NCBI GenBank assembly: GCA_029378245.1
Contig: JARKIF010000027.1
Span: 248,001 to 312,000 of the forward strand
Length of the DNA: 64,000 nucleotides
From: Roridomyces roridus
Taxonomy: Eukaryota > Basidiomycota > Agaricomycetes > Agaricales > Mycenaceae
Reading direction: 5' to 3'
Positions 12,377-22,988 of the stretch are shown piece after piece; the stretch's first letter is position 1, and every line of letters starts with the position of its first letter. Below the pieces are notes generated by a model, which saw only the letters and a program-made list of their open reading frames with translations, did not search any database and was not told the origin of the DNA. A program made the translations under genes and the position numbers.

Positions 12377-12643
12377 TCAGCCGGCTGTGGACAGGCATCG
12401 GCTTCGTGTTTGATGATACTGTTGAATCTGCTCGCAAGAATACTGCCATGCCGGAGTGAAACTGTCGGGTTCTGGTGGGAGATGGGCCCTAATGTTGAAC
12501 ATTGAGGCAACACGGTCGACATTTCCTGAGTAAATATTCCACCCAATCATTGTTCAAAGGAACGAACTCTCACCTGTCGCAGGATGAGAAGCCCACAAGA
12601 AGCCCAGCTTTGAAAAATCCGTTACCAGCATCCGCACAAAGTC
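12377..12643 (-). pseudogene. unidentified gene fragment (two exons)
   Basis: Two exon pieces (12643-12574, 12525-12377) join in frame across a 48 bp GT-AG intron to 72 residues ending in a stop. They include VTDFSKLGFLWASHPATG and IRAHLPPEPDSFTPAWQYS. The composition is protein-like. No start and no upstream exon could be supported. It lies between the arms of the composite element, so it may be captured host sequence. Family not recognised. Confidence 0.4.
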
Positions 12644-13176
12644 CTGAGAAAGCCATCAACGAGGATTAGCCACGCAACCCGGAACCGGGAAGACTCTGGA
12701 GTCGAATTTCAACGGGCATGTTGACCAGAAATGCCACCCGTATAGACGAGTACTCCTACATTTTACCAGCCAATGCCTCCCCGAGCTTGAATTTTGAACT
12801 GCATTTGATGGTTGATTGCAAGTCATCATTCCTGAATTCCGGATCACTGCGGCCTTCCAGATGGTTTGTATGTGACCGCCCTCAAACTGCCCTTGTACTT
12901 TCAGCACATGCGTTGGAACATGCATCGAGAAATGCGAACGAGGCATGTCGAAACGACATGCGTCGGACTTTGCCCCCGGTGTCAAGCCAAGGAGACCATG
13001 GAGTCGCGTGGTCATCACGTGATTCATGAGCCGGAAAGCCGAACATTCATTTGCGATTTGATTACGATGGGACAGTCTAACAAAGAGAACAAAGAAAACG
13101 GGTGAATGCATGGCGAATGCATGCCGCATGCATGCCACATGCATTGAATGGAAGGCCAGGCCCTTTGCCCCCTGTG

Positions 13177-13932
13177 AGAGTCTGCGTGAAACACCTTGAC
13201 TATGACTGCTCGGCCCTTGATTTCGCCTGTGTGGAGCAGATACTCTGACCTGACCCCGGTCTCGAGCTGATGATTGAGCCTGAGGTGCTTGGTCCGCATG
13301 ATCTGTGTCGGTTTAAGATTCCACAATGGTGAAGCCGTAAACCACCACGCACCTTGAGTCCATCTCCTTCTTCCTCGTGCCTTCGTGTTCGGCGTTGAGT
13401 GGGTTCTCCACGGCTCAATTCAACATCTGGATCATCTGAAGAGAAAGGATTAGCTCTGCGGGCAGGAGAGCAGAATCGACCGTCGTGCTCTCCTCGCCGG
13501 TGTTTGACTCCGTGGTGTATATTCACCACATTCGCGTGGATGTTGTTGAAAGTGCCTTCGCCCAGCGTGAAGCCACTGGCGTTCGAGATAAAAGCCATCT
13601 GAGAGGGAGGGAGAAAGGGAAGCAGAAAGCGCAAAGCTGTAGCAAGCAAGCTGTCATTGTGTGAAGCGCCAGAACAGCCACTCGGGCTATGTACCGAGAC
13701 ACACCAAAAAAGAGTATGTAAGTAGAATCCCAGCAAAGTTGGGAAATGTCCCAAGGAGACGTGGAACCGAGGGTAGAATTCGGGTCGTCGGTCGGCAGAT
13801 TTGGTTGATATTCCTGGAGAACCACAGCCGTCAGATACCTTGTTCGCAAGCTCTCCCAGAGCCCATATTTACTATGGAACTGTATTCAGAATTTGACCAA
13901 CGTATGGACAACGACGGTAGAAAAAGCACTTA
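13177..13932. other. intergenic, no supported gene
   Basis: 3' flank of the F-box gene. Open frames here lack splice structure and coding composition. Nothing else recognised. Confidence 0.5.
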
Positions 13933-15216
13933 TTATTCGAGAAAGACGACATCCAATCCACCCTCAAGATCATTCCTCTCCGGGAAATCCCATTCCCAGC
14001 GCTTGAACGACTCGGTGCGAACGGTAGGTTTCCGTGCCGCGAGCATTCTACGCACTAGCTCGATGTCCGTGTTACCTGTACCATGCACTCGGATTGCCAA
14101 AGTACGAAGACTCGGAACGAGATCGCCGCTCCCTAACGCTTCCAAGAACCCCCCCGGATCTCTGCAGGATATATCCAGCCGCACAACATCCCGAGCGCAA
14201 GTAGAGTCGAGCATTTTAATCCAAAAGGCCGAAATATCGCCTGATCGGATGCGTAGGTGCTCCAAAAGACTCGGCGGAGTCGACTTCGAAGGATTCATAA
14301 AACTTGTGATGAATGAGACGTCCTCATTCGTCAGGTGCTCATCCAGATCGAGCTTCTTCAGCATCGGTGCGATTAGTGCGATGAGGACGATGCTAGAATG
14401 CTCGAGCCGGAGGGACTGGATTTGTGACTCCTTTGCGATCAGCGAGGGGTGGAACCAGCGTCCAATTTTGATTGCAGTGACGTGTGCCGTGGGTGGAAGG
14501 AAGGAAACAATCCACTGGAAATCCGCTATTTGGACTCGACGCAGCTCGCACAAGCTCAACTGTGCCCATGGAAGCATCAGCTGTTTACGGAAGATGGGTG
14601 CGTCCCAGAGAAGTTCCGTCAGGGCGGGGAGAGAGTTGACCATGTCAGCGTCGAGAGGTAGGGATGGAGTTCGTGATCGCTGCATCGTATCTGGCTCCGA
14701 GAAACATAATCTCTGGAGTTGCGGATAATGGGCTGAGTGATGTTTAGCGAAGCGATGGAATTGGGCCTCGTTGAGAAGGGTGACTGCTCCCCACCGAGCC
14801 GACGCAGCGAGGAGGATATCCATGACATCCAGCATTGTTGGCCCGGCCGCAAGCTCAATGGAAAGCTGCGCGTGACGGGAACGGTTCAATTGCATCTTCA
14901 AAAGGGTCTCCAGGTTCCTCTGGGGCAACTGGGGAAATCGGCTGTCCGGAACGACGAAATGGCACCAGAGCTCCGGCGTGTCCAGGGCGACGGCGCGCCA
15001 TCGACGACACACTCGAGCCACGACCCAAGCAGCGTGACGACGGGGATTGAATGTGTCATTGGGGCGGACGTAGCGGCCGAAGATTTGCGAGAGGATCTCG
15101 GCAGGGAAACGACGGATGGGTGACAGGATGGACGAGTTCTTGCGAATGAAGTCATTCAGCTCTGATCGCCGCGCGCTCAATTGCACGAGGGCGGTCTCGA
15201 CGCGAGCAGCATCCAT
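13933..15216 (-). CDS. F-box protein (paralogue A)
   Basis: Single open frame of 427 residues from the first in-frame ATG (MDAARVETAL). F-box proteins usually recruit substrates to SCF ubiquitin ligases through Skp1. The F-box lies at residues ~30-85: IRRFPAEILSQIFGRYV, then AAWVVARVCRRWRAVALDT and ELWCHF. The rest is Leu-rich with LRR-like spacing (LRLEHSSIVL, LLEHLRIRSGD, SLRTLAIRV). Similarity to paralogue B extends upstream of the ATG, where B has ATG and A has GCG in the same context, so A may have lost the ancestral start or have an upstream exon. Divergently placed from paralogue B at 15623. Confidence 0.85.
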   Translation of the reverse strand: MDAARVETALVQLSARRSELNDFIRKNSSILSPIRRFPAEILSQIFGRYVRPNDTFNPRRHAAWVVARVCRRWRAVALDTPELWCHFVVPDSRFPQLPQRNLETLLKMQLNRSRHAQLSIELAAGPTMLDVMDILLAASARWGAVTLLNEAQFHRFAKHHSAHYPQLQRLCFSEPDTMQRSRTPSLPLDADMVNSLPALTELLWDAPIFRKQLMLPWAQLSLCELRRVQIADFQWIVSFLPPTAHVTAIKIGRWFHPSLIAKESQIQSLRLEHSSIVLIALIAPMLKKLDLDEHLTNEDVSFITSFMNPSKSTPPSLLEHLRIRSGDISAFWIKMLDSTCARDVVRLDISCRDPGGFLEALGSGDLVPSLRTLAIRVHGTGNTDIELVRRMLAARKPTVRTESFKRWEWDFPERNDLEGGLDVVFLE

Positions 15217-15622
15217 TCTTGCTTTCTGAATGGCCTCGTAGATGATGGCAGAATGGGCATCGGTGGAAGGTGCGATGTTGCTGGAAAGTAATTCTGGAAA
15301 CGGGCTTTGTAATGGTAGAGTCGCGCCGCAATGGACAGGGCAAGAGTTGCAAGACGTCCTGCGTATGTAGATTGAGCGATGCGTCCATGGCTGTCAGGGA
15401 TTGGACGTACATTCGAGGTGATGGAGAAGGAAGAGGACAAGCCGAGGATAGGCAGATCACGCGTAGCACAGTGATTAATTGATCCGAGTCCGTCACTCTT
15501 CCTCTTCTTTCTCACTCTGAAAATCTCCCCGAAATGTGCGTTCAATCGGTACCCGTGAAGATATAGCGGAATCCAGAATACCTAGGACTCGCTGCGACTC
15601 TTCCTGCCGTGCCCATTGTCTC
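15217..15622. promoter_or_regulatory. shared divergent promoter region of two F-box genes
   Basis: The 406 bp between the two head-to-head F-box genes must hold both promoters. Part of it is the inverted continuation of the duplication (the upstream codons of both genes align). No TATA box stands out. Confidence 0.5.
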
Positions 15623-16999
15623 ATGACTCCACCCGTGCAAAGTCCATTTCCCGAATTGCTCTCCAGCAACTCGGCGCCTTGCACCGATCTCCAATCTGCC
15701 ACCATCTGGGAAGCTATCCAAGGAGCAAGAATGGATATCGGCCGCATCGAGATTGCTATGAAGCAGTTGGCCGCGAAACGTTCACAGCTGAAGGTCTTCG
15801 TTCAGAAGAACTCGTCCATTTTATCAGCCATCCGCCGTTTGCCGCCCGAAATCCTCTCGGAAATCTTCGCCCTCTGTGTGTGTGGCGACCCTTTCAATCC
15901 TCGTCGTCGCGGTGCTTGGGTCGTGGCACGAGTATGCCGTCGATGGCGCGCCGTCGCGATGAACACCGCAGAGCTATGGCGCCACTTCTTCGTTCCGAAG
16001 AGCGGTTTCTCGACCAGCTACTTGAAACCCGTTCTCACGGTGCAGCTAGCGCGTGTTCGTCGCGCACGCCTTTCCATCCAGCTCCCCGCCGGGCCAGCAA
16101 TGCTCGATCTCATGGATGTTCTCCTTTCCGCGGCTGCCCGGTGGGAGACTGTAGCTTTATCAACGGAGACCCAATTGTCCCGCTTCACAAAATATCATTC
16201 CCACTATCCGCTGCTCGGGAAATTGAATTTCTGGGAGTCAGAGCATTCTTGGTCAAGGCTAACCCTGCCTCTCGACGCTGATATGAGCGGCTCGCTCCCC
16301 GCGCTGACTGAACTCTTCTGGAACGCTCCCGCCTTCCCCAAAAAGCTGCGTCTTCCATGGTGGCAGCTGACCTTGTGCGTGCTTCGGGGGGTTTGTGTAC
16401 ACGATGTCCAGCAGCGGATACTCCCCTTCCTCACATCCACTGCCCGCATCATCATCGTCGACGCCAAACGATCGGTCAACCCGACAACAATGCTCAGAGC
16501 GTCCAAGATCCGGTCCCTTGCGCTCGAAAATTCCAGCGTTGTCCTCACGGGACTGGTCGCACCGATGCTGAAGAAGCTCGATGTGATCGAGCGCCTCGCA
16601 ATCGGGCAGGACGGAGGATCCATTACGAACTTCATGAATTTCCCGAGTGCGCCATGTCATTTGGAGCACCTACGTATCCGACAAAGCGATAACACGAGCT
16701 TTTGGATTGGAACCCTCGATTCCCCTGTCGCACGCGATATTATGCGGTTGGATATATCCTTCTGCGCCCCGTCGGATTTGGCTGTTTGGTTGAAAGCCTT
16801 GGCGAGGACCGACATCGTTCCAAACCTTCGTACTCTGGCTATCCGGGGTAACAAGAAAGTCGAGGTGTCTAGATCCATATTCAAGAATGCCCTTGCTGCC
16901 AGGAATCCTACCGTTCGCATCGAGTCGTTCCACTGCTGGGAGTGGGATTTTCCGGAGAAGGATCTCGAGGGTGGATTGGACGTTGTCATTCTCAAATAG
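15623..16999 (+). CDS. F-box protein (paralogue B)
   Basis: Intronless frame of 458 residues starting MTPPVQSPFPELLSS. Earlier in-frame codons exist, but this ATG gives the better N-terminus. F-box at ~70-130: IRRLPPEILSEIFALCV, GAWVVARVCRRWRAVAMN, AELWRHF. The C-terminal half is Leu-rich and ends WEWDFPEKDLEGGLDVVILK, matching the end of paralogue A. About half the residues agree with A over the full length, so the pair is an inverted duplication that has diverged. Role as an SCF substrate receptor is known for the family and only inferred here. Confidence 0.88.
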   Translation: MTPPVQSPFPELLSSNSAPCTDLQSATIWEAIQGARMDIGRIEIAMKQLAAKRSQLKVFVQKNSSILSAIRRLPPEILSEIFALCVCGDPFNPRRRGAWVVARVCRRWRAVAMNTAELWRHFFVPKSGFSTSYLKPVLTVQLARVRRARLSIQLPAGPAMLDLMDVLLSAAARWETVALSTETQLSRFTKYHSHYPLLGKLNFWESEHSWSRLTLPLDADMSGSLPALTELFWNAPAFPKKLRLPWWQLTLCVLRGVCVHDVQQRILPFLTSTARIIIVDAKRSVNPTTMLRASKIRSLALENSSVVLTGLVAPMLKKLDVIERLAIGQDGGSITNFMNFPSAPCHLEHLRIRQSDNTSFWIGTLDSPVARDIMRLDISFCAPSDLAVWLKALARTDIVPNLRTLAIRGNKKVEVSRSIFKNALAARNPTVRIESFHCWEWDFPEKDLEGGLDVVILK

Positions 17000-17075
17000 T
17001 TTTTTGTCTTTGAATCCCCATTACATCTTGGTACCGTACTGACAGTCGATTCTCTTTACAATAGTACGACAGACC

Positions 17076-18270
17076 TCAAATACTGCAAGGAGCGATATGA
17101 CCAGCCGCACTGCAGGCAGAGTTGAACGCCGTGGCAGAGAAACTCGTCGAGTTGAAGTACAAGTGGACGTATTGAACCGTGGCGATGGCGTCGGCGGTTG
17201 GCGGGCCATGGGACCATTCGCTACAAAAATTTAGTTGGGGAAGAGATACCAACGAAGGGACTTACGGATCGCCGTTGCTCCACACATTCAGAATGAACTC
17301 AGATGCAGTCGTAGGCACATTTTTGGAGATAATGGTTTGGGACTGGGAAAATTCCAGAAGTGCCTCAGCACTCAACAGCTCTCGAATTGCACGAGAACTT
17401 ACCGTGAGCCCCGATCCGGCGTAAGAGTACACGGTCTGCGTTGGAAGCCAGTCGAAGCGGTGCACACCAAAGGTCCTTCGTGAGTTGTAAGATCAAGGAT
17501 GAAGAAATGCAGAGTTAGACTGCTAGACGTACGTGAAATCCGCCCCAGGAATTGTTACATCCTAGGCGACCCAACGGCGTTAGCTGGTGGCTCGATTGAC
17601 CGGCGGGCGTAGCACCCACCTTGGCAGCATTAGGGTCCGTATTTCCGTTCAGAAGCCCAGGCTGATTGGTGTAGTGCACTTGCTGGTAGTAGTCAACATC
17701 GGACGAAAGGAATTCAATGTCCTGTTCTTGCGTGTCGGAGATAAACGTGAAGAAACCTGTGAGTGGATTTAGAATTGAATAGATGAAACTTGCAGCTGTA
17801 GCCGTAATGCAACGAACCAAAGACGGCACCCGGCACCGAAGGCACCTGAGCTTGCATCCTGAACGATCCATACAGGATATCGCTCCTCTTGGTGAAAATC
17901 TCGGCACAATTGACAGAGCCGCCGCCAGTGTACGCCGAGGCCTTCAATCCCAGCGCGTCTTGGTATTCAAAGACGTTGGCTTGGGTGTATTGGATGTTGG
18001 CAGTCGCAGTGCCGCCCTGGGCTTCGAGATCCGTAGCGATGATCCAGTCGTTGTTGACTGCGGCGAGAGCGCCGGCACTTTGAGTGAAGGTTGATATGAT
18101 GGCTTCCCGCTGTGTCGAACGACATTGAGAGTTCTGCATCGAGCCACAGGAGAATTCCGTACCCAAACGTGTCCACTCGAGTCCTTGTACCCACAAGCAC
18201 AGTTCGCAGTAACCTGCACTCCACTGGAGATTGCCAGAGCGACGAGGAAACTGAGAGTAAGGGAAGACAT
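17076..18270 (-). CDS. secreted GH16 endo-beta-1,3(4)-glucanase-like protein
   Basis: Hydrolyses beta-glucans; likely acts on fungal or plant wall glucan outside the cell. Seven exons (18270-18163, 18109-17818, 17756-17620, 17561-17533, 17475-17403, 17342-17266, 17220-17076) give 286 residues with every phase agreeing. Residues 1-22 are a signal peptide (MSSLTLSFLVALAISSGVQV). The catalytic motif is DTQEQDIEFLSSD, where the two Glu flank the usual E-x-D-x-E core. Further family marks are SDILYGSFRM, HRFDWLPTQTVYSY, NVPTTASEFILNVWSNGDP and ADAIATVQYVHLYFNST. No break seen. It does not obviously belong to the metabolite cluster. Confidence 0.93.
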
Positions 18271-18476
18271 GTTGCGAAGAGGAGGTGAAACCGGAGCGAG
18301 TTATATACTGGAAGCCCGAGGTCACACGCGGCGTAATATGTATGCTGAGTATTCCATTTTGGGTGCTTTTCACCGGCGACCGCGCATCGATCTATCATCG
18401 GTCCGTGATTAGACCCAACTGGGATGAACAAAGTGAACAACAGAGGCTTGGCAGAGGCACCGGATCGCTTTCACCA

Positions 18477-18884
18477 GGCCCCGGGACACTCACTATGAGC
18501 TACCTCCGTGATAGAGTAAATCAAGGCTTCAGAATGGGTGACTGTCACTCCGGGAGATAGAGTAAATCAGGGCTCGGGGCGGTCGAAGTTGAATCGAACC
18601 GCTCCGGGATAGAATACCAGGGTTTTTTTTCGTTCTTACAATTTAGGTGGAGGGGCAAACCGGAATTTGCGGGTGAGAACCGCTCAGCGGGGCAAAAGAA
18701 AACAGAATTGGAAGGGCTAAAAATCAGGCAGAGAATGGCGAGGGCCGCGGAAATTACCAGAAACGGAACCGTGGAAATGACCCTTCCGCTTCGGGATAGA
18801 GTAAATCAAGCCTCGAAGGCACAGAAAAACAGCCTTGGATCGAGAAAAAAACCTGGAGGTAGCTCGTAGGGAGTGTCCGGGGCC
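18477..18884. mobile_element. 408 bp MITE-like element with 30 bp terminal inverted repeats
   Basis: Left end 18477-18507 (ggccccgggacactcactat...) is repeated in inverted orientation at 18855-18884 with a few mismatches. The interior has three copies of gatagagtaaatca (near 18510, 18555, 18793). No open frame and no convincing target duplication. Confidence 0.65.
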
Positions 18885-19129
18885 CCTTGGCATTGCTATC
18901 TGCTATGCGTGATCCTGAAGCATGTGGTTGTGGTGGTTCTGGAAGAGAGCATGCAAACAAGATCAAATTTGATGCGCGCATAGAAATCAAACCCACGAAA
19001 CATGCCCAAGTAGTTCTGTGCAGCCTTGAGCGCATCACACTCAAGTATCATCTCTTGAAGCTCCCGCGCTGTATGAAACCCTGGATCAAAAACCCTCGTA
19101 GAACCAGTGGCAACGGCAAGTAAATACTC
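18885..19129. other. intergenic, nothing recognised
   Basis: Short region between the element and the monooxygenase relic. No gene supported. Confidence 0.4.
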
Positions 19130-19310
19130 ACTCTTCGCTCTCTTCGCCGGAACCGCTGCCTGCTCAAGCGCTCAACCGCCCTGTACGGACGAACTCTCCC
19201 CGTTCCTGCCGCAACTTCTGGAATTTCCTGTCGTCGTTCCTGGGGAAGCAAAGCTCCCAAGACGACAGCGTCTTCGATCGCCATCGCTACGCCTTGACCA
19301 AGCTGCGGGA
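19130..19310 (-). pseudogene. FAD monooxygenase relic (C-terminal part)
   Basis: Reads GQGVAMAIEDAVVLGALLP, the same segment as GQGAAMALEDAGALGALLP in copy 1 and GQGAAMAIEDAG in copy 2. Then come shifted frames ending in a GEFVRTE-like and RLSRQRFRRREE stretch. At least one frame change is needed and the rest of the gene is missing. It is a third member of the local monooxygenase family. Confidence 0.65.
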
Positions 19311-19714
19311 GAGTCCCATGGGCTGGGATTTCGTTAGGTTCCGCAACAATTGTGCCTTATAAACTTGAATGCGTATGAAACTTCGGTGTCTCCCCCGCTG
19401 TAATGCACAATGCAAAGTTGAGTGCCGTAGAAAAAACCCGTCGACAGAAGTATTGAACCGTCCGTGGCGACTCTGGCGGCGGCGGTGGGCAGACCACGGG
19501 GTCATCCACTACATAAATTCAGCCGGGGTAAGAAAACAAGCTTCCTCTCCCTCTCGGTACTAAGCTCCCGAGACTCAACTCGCCCTCACTTACACAGTTG
19601 ACCACAAACAGCATTGCACATTGACACCACTGCAAAGTACCAACAAAAGAAAAAACACTAGTGAAGCCTGTTCCATGAATCGAATCGAAATGAATGAACG
19701 AATTCGCCAAAAAC
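19311..19714. other. intergenic, nothing recognised
   Basis: 3' flank of the small secreted protein gene. No supported coding sequence. Confidence 0.4.
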
Positions 19715-20373
19715 TCAAGGCGCAGAAATGGCGATCTCAATGTTCCCGCTGGGCAGAGCGCCACCGCCGATGATCATGGATCCGGGGGAAGGTCCACAGG
19801 CGGTGAGGAGGTTCTAGGAGAGCGATGAGATGCGGTTGGGAACCAAACAAAAGGGAGCTTGGAACGCACGTCAAAGCCACCATTCGTCGACCCGTGCCCT
19901 TCGAGACGGCCCTTGCTGATATCAATCGTCGTGCCTGCGGGTCGGATTGAGAATCAACTTGTCGTGTCGATGGGTGGAATAGAAGGGGCTGAACATACCA
20001 CCGTCGACCGCGGTAGCGGTGACTCTGCAGGTTCCACTAACAGCAGTAGTAGAACTTGCGCTTACGCGGAGGAACTCGCTGAGCAGGAAATAAGCACACA
20101 GAAGAAGGGAGAGAAGTAATAAAACGTACATGGCGCCTGCGATTCCTCCACCGAGCTAGCGAGAAGGTCAGCTTGATGATACTTGGCACCCAGGAAGGGA
20201 CATACCCCAAGCAAGGCCACGTTACAATCATGCTCGACAAACTGGGTCGACGGGGAGGTGCAAGTCGCAACATTGAGAGCAGTAGCGCGCGGCCTCACAG
20301 GGAGCGCAGCGGCGTTGCTGACGGAGAAAAGGGCGAGGGCCGAGACGAAGACGGAGAGCTGGGCGAAGAACAT
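19715..20373 (-). CDS. small secreted protein
   Basis: Five exons (20373-20206, 20155-20130, 20078-19999, 19934-19870, 19813-19715) join to 145 residues with consistent phases. Residues 1-22 form a signal peptide (MFFAQLSVFVSALALFSVSN). The mature part has four Cys (in VATCTS, EHDCNV, SGTCRV and LTACGP), a Gly-rich GLGGGIAGAI, and ends PSGNIEIAISAP. Short length, secretion and Cys content fit an effector-like or cell-surface protein, but I do not recognise the family and assign no activity. Confidence 0.75.
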
Positions 20374-21190
20374 CTGGAAAGGAACTTTGTGGGCGGGAAA
20401 CGTAGAAGGGGGGCGGATTGGACGTACCTTGAGATGAGATTGAAGCTTGAAAGAACGGGGTTGAAAGAACGGTGAAGGCTCAAAAGCGACTTGCGCGGAT
20501 GCAGGGAATGTGGAAGGAGAGAGGAAGAAGGGTGAAAAGCTGGAAAGGCCACGCGACGGGATTCCGCGCTGTCTCGCGGCCGCCGGTCGTCGTGACGACG
20601 ACGGCATCAACGAGACTCGGACCTTTTCGAAGGTTTGCCGAGATTGCGGCGCCATCAGTTGAAAAAGTTGAACGGACTCCCTGGGGCCTCCCCGAGTTTT
20701 TCCAGCTCACCATGTGCATATTGTGTTCGCCTTCCCTTGGTGGAACAGAATACCCCACATTCCAGCTAACTGCATAACTCTGGAGCGCTTCGAAAAAAAG
20801 TTCACCGGCCATAAATGGCAATGAATGACATCGACCTTCCTAATGAGGTCTCCGCTCCACAGTAGCAAGCACGGAGATTGCTGGAGAGCTGTCAAAAGTT
20901 CGAGTGAACTTTTTTTTGGAAGTGCTCCAGAGTTTTGCAGATAGCTGTCACACCACCACCAAAATCTCGGCCCAGGGGAGGACATCGAGGCTAAAGCCAG
21001 AAGCAACGGACGGAGCTGATCTCCAAAGGAGAGCGAGAGTCGCCTTCTGAACGCTGAAAAAATTACTTGCCCGCGAAGACCGCACGCTTAACGCTTTCCA
21101 CGGGAACACACTCGGTTCGAGCACTCAGTGGCCCAGCATCATCTACGATAAATATAATAAATAAAAGACGAAATAAACCAAACGAAAGCC
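20374..21190. other. intergenic, no supported gene
   Basis: 5' flank of the secreted protein and 3' flank of the NTPase-like gene. AT-rich stretch near 21150. No gene seen. Confidence 0.5.
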
Positions 21191-22988
21191 TCACTCCGAC
21201 ACCTCGACGAACCCCAACCGATAATGAAAAGTATACCCCACAACTCCAAACATCCCAATCCTCCTCCTCGCCTCCTCCGCATCCGCCTCCCTCACATACA
21301 TCTCCTCCCCAAGCTCACGCGCCTCCAACCCCTTGAGCTCCTCCAACCTCCTCTTCGCCTCACCAACAAGCGCCCTCACCCTCGCATGCTGAGTCCCCAC
21401 AACACAATACACAACAGGCATCTCAGACCGTCTCATCCCCCTCGGCAACCTCGTAACAATCCTCAACAACGTCCGGAAAATATCCCTCCGGTGCGTGAAA
21501 TAGTCACCGCCCCCAGACGCACAGTGAACGAACCCGAGCTTGTCGTCCGTAGCTAGAATCGCGAAGTTGGCGGACGTGGGTCGGAGGTACAACGGCCGTT
21601 TGGCTGCGGCTGATTCGGAGGCTGCAGGTGTCCCGGATTGGATGTCGTCCAGTGGGAACGTGCCGGCGAGAGTGCCTGCACCGAAGATGACCGGTAGTCG
21701 GACGCCGCGGTTGAGCGCACGGTGAATCATTCCTTCGAGGAATTCGCCTGCGACGGTAGACGTGCTGGGCGCGTCGAGCGCTGCCCCGAGCTGGCCTTGT
21801 ATCCGTTCGAGATGGTCCTGGGCGATATCGAACGTGAGGTGAGCTATACGGTCAGAGACGAATTCAGCCGCGTAGTCTGTCCGTTGGAGACCGTTCGTGC
21901 TGACGCGTGGCTGGATGATGAAAATGGGTGAATCGCCAGAGTCAAAGGCGAAGATGTTGCCGCGGAGGGCAGCTTGGATGTCCGTCTCCATCGACTCGCG
22001 AGTAGGGATTGGTATGCCGCCAAAGAGGCTGCGTGCGACGGGTCCGCCCATGGCCAGCCGTTCCGCGACCCTCTTGCGTTTAACCGAGAGTCGTTCCCTT
22101 CGCGAATCAGTACATAAAACGAGGGCCAGAGGGCAGTAACGCACGTTAGAGCCTCGATCTCCGTCGATGACCACCCTTTCATGTACCACTTTTCCGCACC
22201 AAACGTCTTGACGAACCTCCGCGTGCCATCCGACTCTGACGCCGTCCAGACGATGCAATGCGCGCGATTGAAGATGGAAGGCGGCATCCAATCGGGTTTG
22301 TCGTCGACGTCGATGAGGACCCAGCTATTCCGGAGTGCCTCTACCATCCTCGGCCACGCCTCCGACACCTCGCTCGCTCGTTGGACGCCGTCGCGCGAAA
22401 AGTAGTAGACGTTCTTGGGGCTGTTCAGGAAGAACACCGACTGCCCTGTAGCAAGCAGGCGGAACAGCAGGTAGTAGCAGCCCAGGCTCTTCCCTGTAAA
22501 ATTGATCAGCGTCATCCAAGCCGCAAACCACTGCCACACGCACCGATGCCAGACTGCCCTGTGACAAAGAACCTGCCGCGGTAGCTGTCGTCCGGGGGGT
22601 TGGATATTCGGGCCATCGCGTGCTTCATGAACAGCACATATTCGTGTCGGATGACGAACGAAGCGGCGTCACCGCGCCAGTCGAGCTCCGTCGCGAGCTT
22701 TTCGACTGCGAGGTCGGGATGTGCTGCAAGGGAGATGTAGCGGATGCTCTGAGGTCCGGGTTCGCGGTCTGGGTCTGCGGCGGAATTGCGACTGTTGCTT
22801 GAGCCGGTGTGATCAGGGGTGAGCCATCGCTCCGAGTCGCGGGTGAGGGTCTCGATGCGGTCGAAGAGGGAGCGGGGTTCGTTCCATGCAGACTCGACTT
22901 CTGCGGGGTCAGCTTCGGCGGGCCAGAGGGAGAGGTGGAGGGCGTCGAAGAGCGAGTCCCAGGCGAATTGTGGCAAGGCTGCAGACAT
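21191..22988 (-). CDS. P-loop NTPase-like protein of unknown family (566 aa)
   Basis: Three exons (22988-22544, 22493-22145, 22097-21191), phases agree. The first intron interrupts a Walker A motif that reads TGQSGIGKSLG after splicing (~residues 143-153), followed by CYYLLFRLLATGQSVFF. A Walker-B-like VLIDVDD follows about 50 residues later. The C-terminal half (GDYFTHRRDIFRTLLRIV, MPVVYCVVGTQHARVRAL) is mixed alpha/beta without a motif I can name. Such P-loop proteins are numerous in Agaricomycetes, and some resemble the Crinkler/RHS group; that link is only a suggestion. An in-frame ATG at 23054 would add 22 residues. Confidence 0.7.

Larger units (their letters stand above)
11331..13176. 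mobile_element. composite element with long inverted repeats
   Basis: The left end (cacagggggcgaaaggcctg, 11331-11448) recurs in inverted orientation at 13176-13090, including the ATGCAT-rich stretch and the following ttctttgttctctttgt. A second inner block (left 11731-11779, right 12933-12982, core gggggcaaagtccgacgcat) is also inverted. Spacing between blocks differs in the two arms. No clear target duplication was seen and no transposase is encoded, so this is a non-autonomous or decayed element. It contains the smaller MITE at 11811-12303 and a gene fragment at 12377-12643. Confidence 0.6.

Noticed and set aside
13661..14728. Long plus-strand open frame of 355 codons
   Set aside because: It lies antisense to the F-box paralogue A gene and has no domain signature; the minus-strand frame has a clear F-box and a paralogue.
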